Source: Arthrobacter jinronghuae (lineage in GTDB: Bacteria > Actinomycetota > Actinomycetes > Actinomycetales > Micrococcaceae). From it: 64,000 bases of DNA. The notes below the pieces were generated by a model. That model was not told where the DNA came from. It searched no databases and saw only the letters and a list, made by a program, of their open reading frames with translations. A program made the translations under genes and the position numbers. The stretch covers positions 3,162,001 to 3,226,000 of the forward strand of contig NZ_CP104263.1 in NCBI RefSeq assembly GCF_025244825.1, given 5' to 3'. Shown here one piece after another: positions 41,827 to 50,620 of the stretch (positions within the stretch are counted from its first letter, which is position 1; every line of letters starts with the position of its first letter).

Positions 41827-42279
41827 TCAGTGCCGGAAACCGAAACGCCCGTCGACAACGTCCGGCAGGGCAACCACACCCTGGCGGCCGGGCCGCGGAA
41901 GCCCTCGCTGCTTTCGCACCCTCGCAGCCCGGTATTCCCTTCGGGTCGCCGCAACAAGCCGGAAGGAACAACCGAGCATCACCGCCACGAGAATCAGCGC
42001 GGTCACTCTCAAGACCCAGTCGTCTGACGGGAAAAGGCCAACCCCGGCGAAAAAGAGAATGAACACCAAATACAGGATGAGGAGGAGCACCCCCACCACC
42101 CAGGAATTGGGGTGGTCCGACGGCGGAGCACCGTCCGGCCGGAACCCGAGTTCGTCCGGGGCGTAGCTGTGGAGATTGCCAAACTCCGTCCGATGAAGGA
42201 ATCGCTTCTCGCCCCGGGCCAGGAGCCTCCGGTGCTCTGCGAAGACTTCCTCGTCGGTGAGCATCCTGTTCAGTGTCAT
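41827..42279 (-). CDS. Hypothetical protein with two membrane helices
   Basis: A 150-residue protein without a family I can name. Residues 1-58 are soluble and acidic/basic mixed. Helices lie at about 61-82 and 88-110, followed by a basic cytoplasmic tail rich in Arg. GGGGGA lies close to the ATG. The composite repeat copy A begins 68 bp beyond its stop and could act as its terminator. Confidence 0.65.
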   Translation of the reverse strand: MTLNRMLTDEEVFAEHRRLLARGEKRFLHRTEFGNLHSYAPDELGFRPDGAPPSDHPNSWVVGVLLLILYLVFILFFAGVGLFPSDDWVLRVTALILVAVMLGCSFRLVAATRREYRAARVRKQRGLPRPGRQGVVALPDVVDGRFGFRH

Positions 42280-42352
42280 TCGTCCCCCATCATTGTCGGC
42301 GTTAAGTTATTCGGTCCGGACTTCCGCCGGCAAAGAAAACGGCCCGCCCAAA

Positions 42353-43795
42353 TCAGCCCTGCCGCACGCGGGACCGAAGACGGGCAAGGAGGTGCTCCTC
42401 GGCGTCGGGCCCCGCCTTGATGCCGGCCGGCACCCGGAAGAAGAAGACCAGACCGACCACCCACCATGCGGCGAACAGTACCCACGGCTCGACGCCCAAC
42501 GCCGCAGGCATGCCCGGCATGTAGAGGCTGAACAGAGCCAGGCCGAAGACGGCGGCGGCAATACCGATGGCGATGCCGCCGTTGCCGCGCCCGCCGATCC
42601 GCAGCGGACGGTCCATTGCCGGTTCGCGGCGGCGCAGGATGAGGAATGAAATCGCCACCAGGGTGTAGGCCAGCACGATGCTGGGCGCCCCGGAGTCCAC
42701 CAGCCAGCCGAGCATCTCCGCCCCGCCAAACGGAGCGAGGAAACTCAGTGCCCCGATGAACAGCAGGGCGTTGTGCGGGGTGTGATACTTCGGATGCAGG
42801 CGGCCGAACCAGGCCGGGAGCATGCCGGAACGGGCCAGGGAATACATCAGCCGGGAAGCGCCCATCAACAGGGAGTTCCACGAGGTGAGGATGCCTGCAA
42901 TGCCGCCGGCAATCAGGATCTTGGCCATGATGTCCGAGCCGAACATGGCTCCGACGGCGTCCGCCGTCGCAATGTCCGTCTGCGCCAGGTCTCCGGCGGA
43001 CATAGCCGACGAAGTGGTCAGCACCACCATGAGGTACCAGATGGTTGCCAGCACCACGGAGACAACCACGAGCTTGCCGATCTGCTTGGCGGGGATGTTC
43101 ACTTCCTCGGCGGACTGCGGAATCACGTCGAAGCCGATGAACAGGAAGGGCACCACCACCAGGACCGCGAAGAACCCGGTCATGCCGTTGTTGATCCACG
43201 GCTCCATGTTGGCCACGGACCCTCCGGCGAAGGACCCGGCGATCATCACCAGCCCGATGGCCAGCAGGAAAAGCACCACGAAGGTCTGCACCACGCCCGC
43301 TTCCTTCACGCCGCGGATGTTGATCCAGGTGATTACGACGGCGGCAACCGCACCTACCAGCGCCCAGGTCAGGTGCACGTCGAAGCCCGCCACGGTCCAC
43401 AGGTGAATCTGGCTGAGGTCCGGGAAGATGTACTGCACGGTGCGGGGCAGGGCCACGGCTTCGAATGCCACGATGGTCACATAGCCGCCGATGATGGCCC
43501 AGGATCCGATGAAGGAGGTCCGCGGACCCATAGCCCGCATGATGTAGTTGTGCTCGCCGCCGGCCTTGGGCATGGCCGCGCAGAGCTCGGCGTACGTCAG
43601 TCCGACCACCGCCATAATGACGCCGCCGGTCAGCATGGCCAGCACCGAGCCGAGGGTGCCGGCATTGATCAGCCAGTCGCCGGTGAGCACCACCCAGCCG
43701 AAACCGATCATTGCGCCGAAACCGAGCGCCAAAACGTCAATCCGGCCGAGGACTTTCTTGAGCGAGGGCTCGGTTTCGTGGAGCGAGGTTCCCAC
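42353..43795 (-). CDS. APC superfamily amino acid permease
   Basis: A 480-residue transporter with about 12 helices. The opening motif 'RIDVLALGFGAMIGFGWVVLTGDWL' and 'GFDVIPQSAEEVNIPAKQIGKLVV' (conserved acidic residues of helix 6/loop) are typical of APC permeases near the YhdG/EAT-like group. The GTG at 43795 has AAAGGGG upstream; the frame continues to 43891 without homology. The substrate is unknown, possibly an amino acid or ethanolamine-like amine. Composite repeat copy B lies just upstream. Confidence 0.87.
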   Translation of the reverse strand: MGTSLHETEPSLKKVLGRIDVLALGFGAMIGFGWVVLTGDWLINAGTLGSVLAMLTGGVIMAVVGLTYAELCAAMPKAGGEHNYIMRAMGPRTSFIGSWAIIGGYVTIVAFEAVALPRTVQYIFPDLSQIHLWTVAGFDVHLTWALVGAVAAVVITWINIRGVKEAGVVQTFVVLFLLAIGLVMIAGSFAGGSVANMEPWINNGMTGFFAVLVVVPFLFIGFDVIPQSAEEVNIPAKQIGKLVVVSVVLATIWYLMVVLTTSSAMSAGDLAQTDIATADAVGAMFGSDIMAKILIAGGIAGILTSWNSLLMGASRLMYSLARSGMLPAWFGRLHPKYHTPHNALLFIGALSFLAPFGGAEMLGWLVDSGAPSIVLAYTLVAISFLILRRREPAMDRPLRIGGRGNGGIAIGIAAAVFGLALFSLYMPGMPAALGVEPWVLFAAWWVVGLVFFFRVPAGIKAGPDAEEHLLARLRSRVRQG

Positions 43796-43998
43796 CCGGC
43801 ACCCCTTTCCATGTCGTGCCGCCTCAAGGGGGCAAGTGATGACGCAGCATGGGTGCGGAGAGTGGCTCCGGCTGCGTTGACGGAAGAACAACGCTAATGC
43901 AATTTGTGTTTGCGGTCACATCGGCACTTCACAAGGGTTTACGTTCTGTGCGAAGCCCCATTTGGGTGGGAAGTTCTGCGCGATTCACTGGCTCTGGC

Positions 43999-44189
43999 GC
44001 GTTCATAGTGCAGTAGATGCCCCCGGGCCAGCCGGGAGGCTGCATCAACTGCACTATGAACGTGCGGGCGGCGCCGGTTGTACAGATACCGGGGTTTCGC
44101 CGCGCCGGTTGTACAGATAACGGGGCTTCGCCGCGCCGGTTGTACAGATAACGGGGTTATTCCGGGGCGATAAGCCCGTTATCTGTACA
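43999..44189 (+). repeat. Composite intergenic repeat, copy B (palindrome + three 31-bp tandem units + inverted unit)
   Basis: This has the same architecture and orientation as copy A. The palindrome is GTTCATAGTGCAGTAGATGC (44001-44020) against GCATCAACTGCACTATGAAC (44042-44061), 19 of 20 paired. Tandem units start at 44079, 44110 and 44141, again at 31-bp spacing; the first reads TGTACAGATACCGGGG. The inverted unit CCCGTTATCTGTACA is at 44175-44189. From ACTGCACTATG to TACAGATA the two copies are identical over about 40 bp. The rest of the 43796-44244 gap holds no gene. Confidence 0.92.
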
Positions 44190-44244
44190 CCCCATGAGTT
44201 TCCGGGGCTAAGCCTCCACGTCGGTGACGCGGAGCAAGGCGCGG

Positions 44245-44844
44245 CTACTCTTCTCCAACGACCTCGACGATCACGTTCATGCCGTCATCCGGGTGGTAGT
44301 TCCAAAAGGTGGAGAACTCTCCCCACTGAGCAGTTTGCGTCCCGTCCAGGGCCCGGGTATTTCCTAACCTGCTGCCCACGCTGTCGGGCATATCGATGGC
44401 CGACAAAACGCAATGTATGTCCAGGAAATCGGCTCCATAGCCCAAGGTCTCTTCACCTTGACCGGACATGGTCAGGCTCTGTCCCTCGTCGCCAAGCTCT
44501 ATGCCTGTCTGGTCCGTGAGCTCGCAGAGCTCCACGGCGTCGAGCAGAGCGGTGGAATTCGAAGACCTATCAATCTGCGCAAGCAGGAGCCCCGCGCCCA
44601 GACCAACAACAAGTCCAGCACCGGCGAACAACGCGTAGTTCCGCCGCGACGGAGGCAACTGGACCGTAGGCGGGTACGGCGTCATACCGAACGGCAGTGC
44701 CGCGCGATTCTCCGGTCCGGTCCCGGACTGCGCGGGAGGAGCGGGAGGGGCCGGAGGCAGCGGCGGCATGGGTTTCATCCGCGCACTCTCCGTGCCACCG
44801 GCAGGGTTCTGCGGATGCGGATACGGTGCGTCATCCTGCGTCAT
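44245..44844 (-). CDS. Hypothetical membrane-anchored protein, Pro-rich N-terminus
   Basis: A 199-residue protein. The first 70 residues are Pro/Ala-rich and cytoplasmic, followed by a single helix (about 70-90, 'ALFAGAGLVVGLGAGLLLAQI') and an extracellular domain of about 105 residues with two Cys. The start ATG shares one base with the stop of the preceding gene (TAATG), so the two are translationally coupled and likely act together. No family recognised. Confidence 0.65.
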   Translation of the reverse strand: MTQDDAPYPHPQNPAGGTESARMKPMPPLPPAPPAPPAQSGTGPENRAALPFGMTPYPPTVQLPPSRRNYALFAGAGLVVGLGAGLLLAQIDRSSNSTALLDAVELCELTDQTGIELGDEGQSLTMSGQGEETLGYGADFLDIHCVLSAIDMPDSVGSRLGNTRALDGTQTAQWGEFSTFWNYHPDDGMNVIVEVVGEE

Positions 44845-45608
44845 TACTGCTTCTCCCACTTTCCGCATCGGCTGGATTTGAAGTCTTGGCCCTCGGACAG
44901 GGTGACAGTGGGCCTGCCTCCGCCGGGGAGATCGTTTTGCAGGATGTCGTCGCCGTTCGAACCGCTTCGGTAAATTCCCCAGTAGCAGCTGGAGCCGACG
45001 TCAGCCGCGGTTGTGTAGGTCCCCGGCGAAACGTTGGTGCCCACCGTCCAGGTCCCGTCGCTGATAGTGTCAGCTGCCTTCTGCTTCTCCGCGGCGGAGA
45101 CAGCAGATTCCCGCTTTTCCACATCGGCTTCGGCCTTTGCGGCAGCTTCTTCTCGCTCCCCTACCTTCATCTCCCGGGCGTACATGCCGCTGGAGAGCTT
45201 GTTGTAGTCCTCCTTCATGACGCTGTAGTCGTCCTGGGACTTCTCGAGCATCGACTGGCGCTGCGCCGATTCTTCCGAAAGCGCGATGTATTCCTCGCTC
45301 CGGGTCGGGTCGGTCAGGAAATGTCCACCTACAGCGCCGCCGGCAAGCAGTACGACGCCGGCAGCCGCCAGCCAGATCCGTGCGGCTTTGCGCTTCGCCG
45401 CCTGTCGGTCCGCCCGCGGTTCGTCCGCCGGGTTCGTGGCCTTGAGCCGGTCTCCTCGTGCTTTCCTACCCCGCAGGGACGCCGGGGTATCGGTTTCCGG
45501 GGCAGGCGGCGGAGGAGGTACTGAGCCGGCAGTCACCATCTCTGCGGTTTCTGGTTCTGCAACCGGCGGCTGCTCCGGGGTGGACTGACTGGGGTGCTGC
45601 TGCGACAT
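44844..45608 (-). CDS. Hypothetical membrane-anchored protein with coiled coil
   Basis: A 254-residue protein. Residues 1-75 are Pro/Glu-rich and disordered, a helix spans about 78-98, and 105-185 is a highly charged region predicted as coiled coil ('EREEAAAKAEADVEKRESAVSAAEKQ'). The last 65 residues form a small domain starting 'DGTWTVGTNVSPGTYTT' with two Cys, a type seen in many uncharacterised actinobacterial surface proteins. ATG 45608 was chosen because it starts the conserved-looking part; an earlier start at 45686 is possible. Confidence 0.65.
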   Translation of the reverse strand: MSQQHPSQSTPEQPPVAEPETAEMVTAGSVPPPPPAPETDTPASLRGRKARGDRLKATNPADEPRADRQAAKRKAARIWLAAAGVVLLAGGAVGGHFLTDPTRSEEYIALSEESAQRQSMLEKSQDDYSVMKEDYNKLSSGMYAREMKVGEREEAAAKAEADVEKRESAVSAAEKQKAADTISDGTWTVGTNVSPGTYTTAADVGSSCYWGIYRSGSNGDDILQNDLPGGGRPTVTLSEGQDFKSSRCGKWEKQ

Positions 45609-45811
45609 TCGTGGGTCTTTTCGCTGGTGCGGATCGAGGCGGGTGCGCACACCCGCTGCCGCACGCGCGACCGCTTTCGGATGCACGCCCCTATATACAT
45701 TCGGCAGCCGAGACCCATCCGTAAGGGGAAGGACATCTCACGGCATCGGCCAGGGGTGATCGCTCTGGACTCGCCGCCGCAGTTTCCGCAACGCTGAACA
45801 CCGGGAGACGA

Positions 45812-45850
45812 TTGTGTACTACTGAACTGGTACGTACAGTATAGTTCGGT
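45812..45850 (+). promoter_or_regulatory. Promoter with CGTACAGTA operator (island promoter 1)
   Basis: The -35 TTGTGT (45812-45817) and -10 TACAGT (45835-45840) are 17 bp apart. The -10 lies inside CGTACAGTAT, a variant of the palindrome CGTAC-A-GTACG found over two other promoters of the island. Outer arms GAACT and AGTTC flank it. It drives the monooxygenase/NTF2 gene pair. Confidence 0.65.
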
Positions 45851-45878
45851 TATCACGTCACCCACGAGAGGTATACCG

Positions 45879-47066
45879 ATGTCGACGACGACAACGACCG
45901 CCCCCACAGCAAGCGAGCTCATCGCCCGCGCGGAAAAGCTGGTCCCGCTATTACGGGAGCGCGCATCCGAGGCCGAGAACCTCCGACGGCAGCTCGATGA
46001 GACCATCGAGGATTTCAAATCCGCCGGGTTCTTCACAGCGATGGTGCCCGCCGAACACGGAGGCTCCGCACTCGGCCTCAGCGAGTTCGCCGACCTCGTC
46101 CGCGTCCTCTCGCGGGGCGATGCCTCTGCCGGCTGGATCGCCGCATTCCTCATCTCGCACTCGACCCTCCTCTATCGCTACGGCGCGGAAGCACAGGGCG
46201 AGTTCTTCGCGGAAAAACCGTACGGACTGACCGTCGCCGCTGCGGGCCCGCCCGGAGCCGCAACCCCTGTGGAGGGCGGATATAGCCTCTCCGGCACCTG
46301 GCGCTTCGGTTCGGGTGTTCTACACGCTGAGTGGGCCGCACTCAGTGCAATGTCCCCCGATGGCCCTCTCAGCGTTGTGGTACCCGTCAGTGAGACGGAG
46401 ATCGTCGACACCTGGCACGTCCCCGGAATGAAGGCGACGGGCTCCAACGACATCAAGGTAGAAGGACTCTTCGTTCCCCGCCACCGCACGGTTTCCTTCC
46501 CCACATACTCGTCCGAGCACAACGAGGGTGCGGCACTGACTGAATACCCGCTCATCGGCTACCCCATGAACCGCACGCTCAACCTCATCCATTCCGCTGT
46601 CGCGATCGGTACCGCAGACGCGGCCCTCGAGCTCTTCGCGGGCGGTCTCGGTAAGCGGGTCCGGATGCAGACGCAGCAGAAGCAGATCGACGAGCCGATC
46701 ACCCGCCAGACCTACGGCAAGGCATGGGACCTCGTACAGGTCGCGGGTCTCCAGCTACACGACGCACTTGCGCACACTGACCGGGTTTACGGCCGGCACT
46801 CAACCGGTCCCGCGTCGCTCGCAGACCGCGCCCGCATCAATCTGGGGCTGACCGGATCCGGGCAGAAAGCTTTCCAAGCCATCGACCTCGTGGTGCGGGC
46901 AGCCGGTGCCTCCATCTTCCGCACCGGCGACCCGCTGGAGCGGATCGTCCGCGATACACAGGTCATGCGCAATCACGCCGCAGTCGACTTCGAAACCATG
47001 GCGTCCGTCGCCGGCGGCGCGCTGCTCGGTGTTGGTATCGGCGACTACGCCGAGCCCATGTTCTAA
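45879..47066 (+). CDS. Acyl-CoA-dehydrogenase-like (group D) flavin-dependent monooxygenase
   Basis: A 395-residue protein with the ACAD fold used by reduced-flavin monooxygenases such as HpaB-C2, HsaA, DszC and NcnH. Markers are 'VRVLSRGDASAGWIAAFL', 'YSLSGTWRFGSGVLHAEW', 'GMKATGSNDIKVEGLFVP' and the end 'RDTQVMRNHAAVDFETMA'. It lacks the catalytic Glu motif of real acyl-CoA dehydrogenases. It would hydroxylate an aromatic or polyketide-like ring using FMNH2/FADH2 from a separate reductase. GAGAGG precedes the ATG. A same-length paralogue is encoded at 55451-56638. Confidence 0.85.
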   Translation: MSTTTTTAPTASELIARAEKLVPLLRERASEAENLRRQLDETIEDFKSAGFFTAMVPAEHGGSALGLSEFADLVRVLSRGDASAGWIAAFLISHSTLLYRYGAEAQGEFFAEKPYGLTVAAAGPPGAATPVEGGYSLSGTWRFGSGVLHAEWAALSAMSPDGPLSVVVPVSETEIVDTWHVPGMKATGSNDIKVEGLFVPRHRTVSFPTYSSEHNEGAALTEYPLIGYPMNRTLNLIHSAVAIGTADAALELFAGGLGKRVRMQTQQKQIDEPITRQTYGKAWDLVQVAGLQLHDALAHTDRVYGRHSTGPASLADRARINLGLTGSGQKAFQAIDLVVRAAGASIFRTGDPLERIVRDTQVMRNHAAVDFETMASVAGGALLGVGIGDYAEPMF

Positions 47067-47107
47067 GTCGACCCGACTGCCCTCCACCTACTGATAAGGA
47101 AGACCGC

Positions 47108-47761
47108 ATGACCGACATTGCTGCACTTGAACGCCGGATTTCCCGAACCGAGGCCTACATCGAAATCTCGAACATCATGGGAAGGATTGAGTTCCTCCAC
47201 TCCGCATACGCGAACGAACCGATTGTGCCGTACTTCAGCACACGGCCCGACACCGTGATCGAACTCCCGTTCGGCCGCTACACCGGTTCCGACGCCGCGC
47301 AGCGCTGCTTCGTCGGCGCGCTCGACGAGGGCCTCCCGCCCCGCGACCTCAGCGGTGAGTACGTCGAGCACCTCCTGTCCACACCCGTCATCGAGGTTGC
47401 CGATGACCTCGAAACGGCGAAGGCCGCGTGGATCACGCCGGGCGCCGAGGCTCACCACCTCGGTTGGGTCGAGGGCAATCCCCTCCACGGGTTCTGGTAC
47501 TGGGGCCGCTACCACCTGGTCTTCCGCAAGGAAGATGGTGCCTGGAAGATTTGGAAGTACCGGAACTCCCTCACGTTCGTTGCCGATTACTACAAGAGCT
47601 TCACGGACGGCAGCCTCCCCCGACCGCCAGCGCCGATCGGGAACGGTGGACCGGACAGTGCTCCACGATTCCAGGTCGAGTACACCCCGTCGTGGGATCC
47701 CAAGGAACTCGTGCACGCGCCTGAGCCCTACGCCACGTTCGTCGATGAGGACGAGTTCTAA
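47108..47761 (+). CDS. NTF2/SnoaL-like family protein
   Basis: A 217-residue SnoaL_4-type protein of the nuclear-transport-factor-2 cone fold. The core has 'ISNIMGRIEFLHSAY', 'VIELPFGRYTG', 'WITPGAEAHHLGWVEGNPLHGFWYWGRYHLVF' and 'KIWKYRNSLTFVADYYKS'. Such domains act as dehydratases, isomerases or hydrolase-like enzymes, or as partner subunits. It is co-transcribed with the monooxygenase (41-bp gap, AAGGAAG ribosome site), suggesting it acts on the hydroxylation product. A paralogue of equal length is encoded at 54756-55409, also next to a monooxygenase gene. Confidence 0.82.
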   Translation: MTDIAALERRISRTEAYIEISNIMGRIEFLHSAYANEPIVPYFSTRPDTVIELPFGRYTGSDAAQRCFVGALDEGLPPRDLSGEYVEHLLSTPVIEVADDLETAKAAWITPGAEAHHLGWVEGNPLHGFWYWGRYHLVFRKEDGAWKIWKYRNSLTFVADYYKSFTDGSLPRPPAPIGNGGPDSAPRFQVEYTPSWDPKELVHAPEPYATFVDEDEF

Positions 47762-47778
47762 GCACGCAGGAACACCGA

Positions 47779-47813
47779 AAAGCGGCCGGGTGAATAATTC
47801 ACCCGACCGCTTT
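47779..47813. terminator. Bidirectional hairpin terminator
   Basis: AAAGCGGCCGGGTGAA pairs with TTCACCCGACCGCTTT across a short TAA loop with one mismatch. It separates the convergent NTF2-like and thiolase genes. Confidence 0.9.
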
Positions 47814-47825
47814 CCGTTCTGCCGA

Positions 47826-49046
47826 TTAGTTGAGGCGTTCCAGCACGATTGCCATTCCCTGCCCGCCGCCGACGCACAGCGTGGCCATGCCAAGCGTCTT
47901 GTCCTCGGTCGACAGGCCGTTGATCAGCGTGCCGATGAGGCGGGTGCCGGTCGCACCGAAGGGATGTCCAATGGCGATCGCCCCGCCGTGCGTGTTGAGC
48001 TGGCGGTCCATGTCGATCCCGAGCTCCCTCGCAGAAGCAACGACCTGGACGGCGAATGCCTCGTTGATCTCAATCAGGTCGAGGTCGGCGATGGTCAGGC
48101 CGGCCCGACGCAGCGCCCGCCGCGACGATTCCACGGGTCCGAGCCCCATGATCTCCGGCGACAGACCTGAGACAGCGGTCGAGACGATGCGTGCCAGTGG
48201 CTGCAGACCGTGCGCCTTCGCATACCGTCCGGAGACGACCACTGCGGCGGATGCACCGTCATTGAGCGGGCAGGCATTGCCTGCCGTGACCGTTCCGACG
48301 GGCGAGAACACGGGCTTCAGCTCGGCCAGCACCTCCGCCGTGGTCCCCGGACGAAGCGAGTCATCCTGGTCGAAGATTGACCCGTCCGGCCGCACCACGG
48401 GCACGATCTCCCGCGCCAGGTAGCCGCTGGCCTGCGCTTCCCCTGCCAGGCGCTGCGAGCGCGCAGCGAAGGCGTCCTGATCGGCCCGGCTGACTCCGGT
48501 CAGCCGCGCCACATACTCAGCCGTGTGACCCATTTGGATATAGGCGTCGGGCATAGCGCCGTCGGTGCGCGGGTCGTGCCACGACGCCCCCGACAGCATC
48601 GCCTGCGCGGTGCGTTCGGCCGCTGCGTCGAACGCGGCATTGCCCGCCCCGGCCGGAGGGGCCGCGTGCGATGTCGACTCGGTACCTCCGACGAGGAACG
48701 CGTCCCCTTCGCCGGCCTTAATGGCGTGGAACGCCATCCGGGTGGTTTGGATCGAGGACGCGCAGAAGCGGTTCACAGTCGTGCCCGGCAGCGTGTCGTA
48801 ACCGAGCAGCGTCGCCACGACCCGGGCCATATTGAAACCCTGTTCCCCGTCGGGGGCCGCCGTGCCGAGCATCAGGTCATCGACGTCGTCGATGGACAAT
48901 CCTGGTACACGGTCGATGACGCCGGCGAAGACCTGGCGGGCGAGTTCGTCGCCGCGCACGTCGGCGAGTCCGCCCTTGCGGGCACGGCCGATGGCGGTAC
49001 GGGCAATGGAGACAATGACGGCGTCGTTGTCGGTGAGGATGGTCAT
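47826..49046 (-). CDS. Acetyl-CoA C-acyltransferase (thiolase)
   Basis: A 406-residue thiolase. The nucleophile Cys95 is in N-R-F-C-A-S-S, the histidine is in G-H-P-F-G-A-T-G near 362, and the second Cys is in 'TLCVGGGQGMA'. All catalytic residues are present. It would split acetoacetyl-CoA or another 3-oxoacyl-CoA into acetyl-CoA. The start overlaps the hydroxylase stop (ATGA), so it is the last gene of the ring-cleavage operon. Together with the AACS-like ligase it can convert acetoacetate into two acetyl-CoA. Confidence 0.93.
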   Translation of the reverse strand: MTILTDNDAVIVSIARTAIGRARKGGLADVRGDELARQVFAGVIDRVPGLSIDDVDDLMLGTAAPDGEQGFNMARVVATLLGYDTLPGTTVNRFCASSIQTTRMAFHAIKAGEGDAFLVGGTESTSHAAPPAGAGNAAFDAAAERTAQAMLSGASWHDPRTDGAMPDAYIQMGHTAEYVARLTGVSRADQDAFAARSQRLAGEAQASGYLAREIVPVVRPDGSIFDQDDSLRPGTTAEVLAELKPVFSPVGTVTAGNACPLNDGASAAVVVSGRYAKAHGLQPLARIVSTAVSGLSPEIMGLGPVESSRRALRRAGLTIADLDLIEINEAFAVQVVASARELGIDMDRQLNTHGGAIAIGHPFGATGTRLIGTLINGLSTEDKTLGMATLCVGGGQGMAIVLERLN

Positions 49047-50620
49047 GCGGACTCCCGTAGGTGGGTTGGTTCAAGGGCGGCCATGAGGTTTACGGCGTCG
49101 TCAACGGTCTTTGCAGAGGCGAACCCGTGGAAGTCGGGACGGTAGACGACGGCCACGGCCGTATCGAAGACCTCCCCGTATCGGCCATCGACGTCGCTGC
49201 CGCTGTGCCGGTTGCGGGCCGCGGTGTCGGCGGGCATGACCTCGATGACCTTGCACGGGAATCCGGCGGGTTTGGCCGCACGGATACGCTCCGCATCGTC
49301 CTCACTCACCACGCGCCCGTCGACGAAGGCCACGAACTCTCCCCAGGTAATCCGGTCCGCGGCCGTCTCGCTGCCGTCGAGGCCACGCAACCGTCCCTGC
49401 ACGCCGATTCGGCCGGCGACCGGATCGGACCCGGGCGCACCGCCGGGGAAGAAGCCCGGACCGAGGATCTCCGGGGGCATGGGAGGAAGTGCATTCCAGG
49501 GGAACGGCCCGGCACTGAGGAAGTGGGTGTCGCGCGCCTCGACCTTGGCGGGGTCGGTCTCGCAGATCATCCGGCCGAGTTCGAGCGACATCATCAGCGC
49601 ATGCTGAACGTGCGCACCCCGCTCGCTCCCATAGGTGTCGAGCAGACTGAGCGGTGCGAGCCCGCTCAGCACGTGGTCAATCTTCCACACGAGGTTCGCG
49701 ACATCTCGGACCCCCGACACCATGCCCCGCCCGAAGAAGGGCGGCATCTGGTGCGCGGCGTCGCCGGCGACGAACACGCGCCCGCGGCTCCATTCGGTGA
49801 CGCACCGCGCGTTGAACGTGTACATCGCCAGGCGCTCGAGGTCCGCCTTCTCGGGAGTGACCTCCCAGGGAGCGACAAGTTCCCAGGCGTTCTCCGTGCT
49901 GGCGAATGCCGCAGCGTCCTCCCCGGGCATCAGCATGAATTCGAAGCGGCGCCGGCCAGGACCACCGGAGACGACAGACGTCGGACGCAGTGGGTCGCAG
50001 ATCTGGCCGTTCTCGGGCGTCCATTCACGCTCGGCCATCTGGAGATCCATCACCAGCCAGTCCGAACTGAAGTCCAGATCCGTCATTGCCAGCCCGGCGA
50101 GTTCCCGCACAGCTGAGTTGGCACCGTCGCATCCCACGAGGAATTTGGCACGGACCGTGGCCCCGCCGGCAGGGCCGTGGATGAACGCCGATACCCCCTC
50201 GGCATCCTGGTCAAACCCGGTAAGAGCGGTCCCCCAGCGAATCTCGAGCCCTTCGGCCATCTCCTGGTGCCGCCGCAGCGCGGCTTCGAGGTCGGGCTGG
50301 GCGAACATCGTGGACTCCGGCCAGCCCTGCGGCCCGTCGAGGGGTGCGGGGAAGGTCAGCAGGAGCTTCCGATCGGCAGTCAGCCAGTCGTAGCTCAGGG
50401 CAGGCTCGCTGAATGTGGCCTGCTCCTCCGCATCCAGGCCTACTCCGGCTAGGAATCGGTTGACATCCGGGTCGTAATGGACGGCCCGCGGCAGAGAATA
50501 CGGCTCGCGGTGCTGCTCAACGGCCAGCACCCGGTACCCGCGCTGTGCAAGGTAGAGCGAGGTCAGTTGCCCAACCACGCCCTGCCCCACAACAAGCACA
50601 TCGACATCGTTGTCGCTCAT
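49043..50620 (-). CDS. FAD-dependent aromatic hydroxylase (PheA/MhpA-like)
   Basis: A 525-residue class A flavoprotein monooxygenase. The GxGxxG motif G-Q-G-V-V-G lies at 12-17, the D-G motif 'GCDGANSAVREL' near 165, and G-D-A-A-H-Q-M-P-P near 285. The C-terminal thioredoxin-like extension of phenol-hydroxylase-type enzymes is recognisable. It uses NAD(P)H directly and hydroxylates a phenolic ring, for example to give a catechol. ATGA overlap with the preceding ligase gene shows translational coupling. Substrate unknown. Confidence 0.88.
   Translation of the reverse strand: MSDNDVDVLVVGQGVVGQLTSLYLAQRGYRVLAVEQHREPYSLPRAVHYDPDVNRFLAGVGLDAEEQATFSEPALSYDWLTADRKLLLTFPAPLDGPQGWPESTMFAQPDLEAALRRHQEMAEGLEIRWGTALTGFDQDAEGVSAFIHGPAGGATVRAKFLVGCDGANSAVRELAGLAMTDLDFSSDWLVMDLQMAEREWTPENGQICDPLRPTSVVSGGPGRRRFEFMLMPGEDAAAFASTENAWELVAPWEVTPEKADLERLAMYTFNARCVTEWSRGRVFVAGDAAHQMPPFFGRGMVSGVRDVANLVWKIDHVLSGLAPLSLLDTYGSERGAHVQHALMMSLELGRMICETDPAKVEARDTHFLSAGPFPWNALPPMPPEILGPGFFPGGAPGSDPVAGRIGVQGRLRGLDGSETAADRITWGEFVAFVDGRVVSEDDAERIRAAKPAGFPCKVIEVMPADTAARNRHSGSDVDGRYGEVFDTAVAVVYRPDFHGFASAKTVDDAVNLMAALEPTHLRESA

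Noticed and set aside
41618..44189. 31-bp-period arrays as a CRISPR locus
   Set aside because: The whole 31-bp unit is repeated, including the intervals, so there are no unique spacers; arrays are very short and no cas gene is near.
45879..47066. Reading the four ACAD-like genes of the island as fatty-acid beta-oxidation dehydrogenases
   Set aside because: They lack the catalytic Glu motif seen in the 21379 and 24908 genes, and flavin reductases and aromatic enzymes surround them.
47108..47761. NTF2-like proteins as beta subunits of a ring-hydroxylating dioxygenase
   Set aside because: There is no Rieske alpha subunit in the island; the paired enzyme is a flavin monooxygenase, and the sequence fits SnoaL_4 better.
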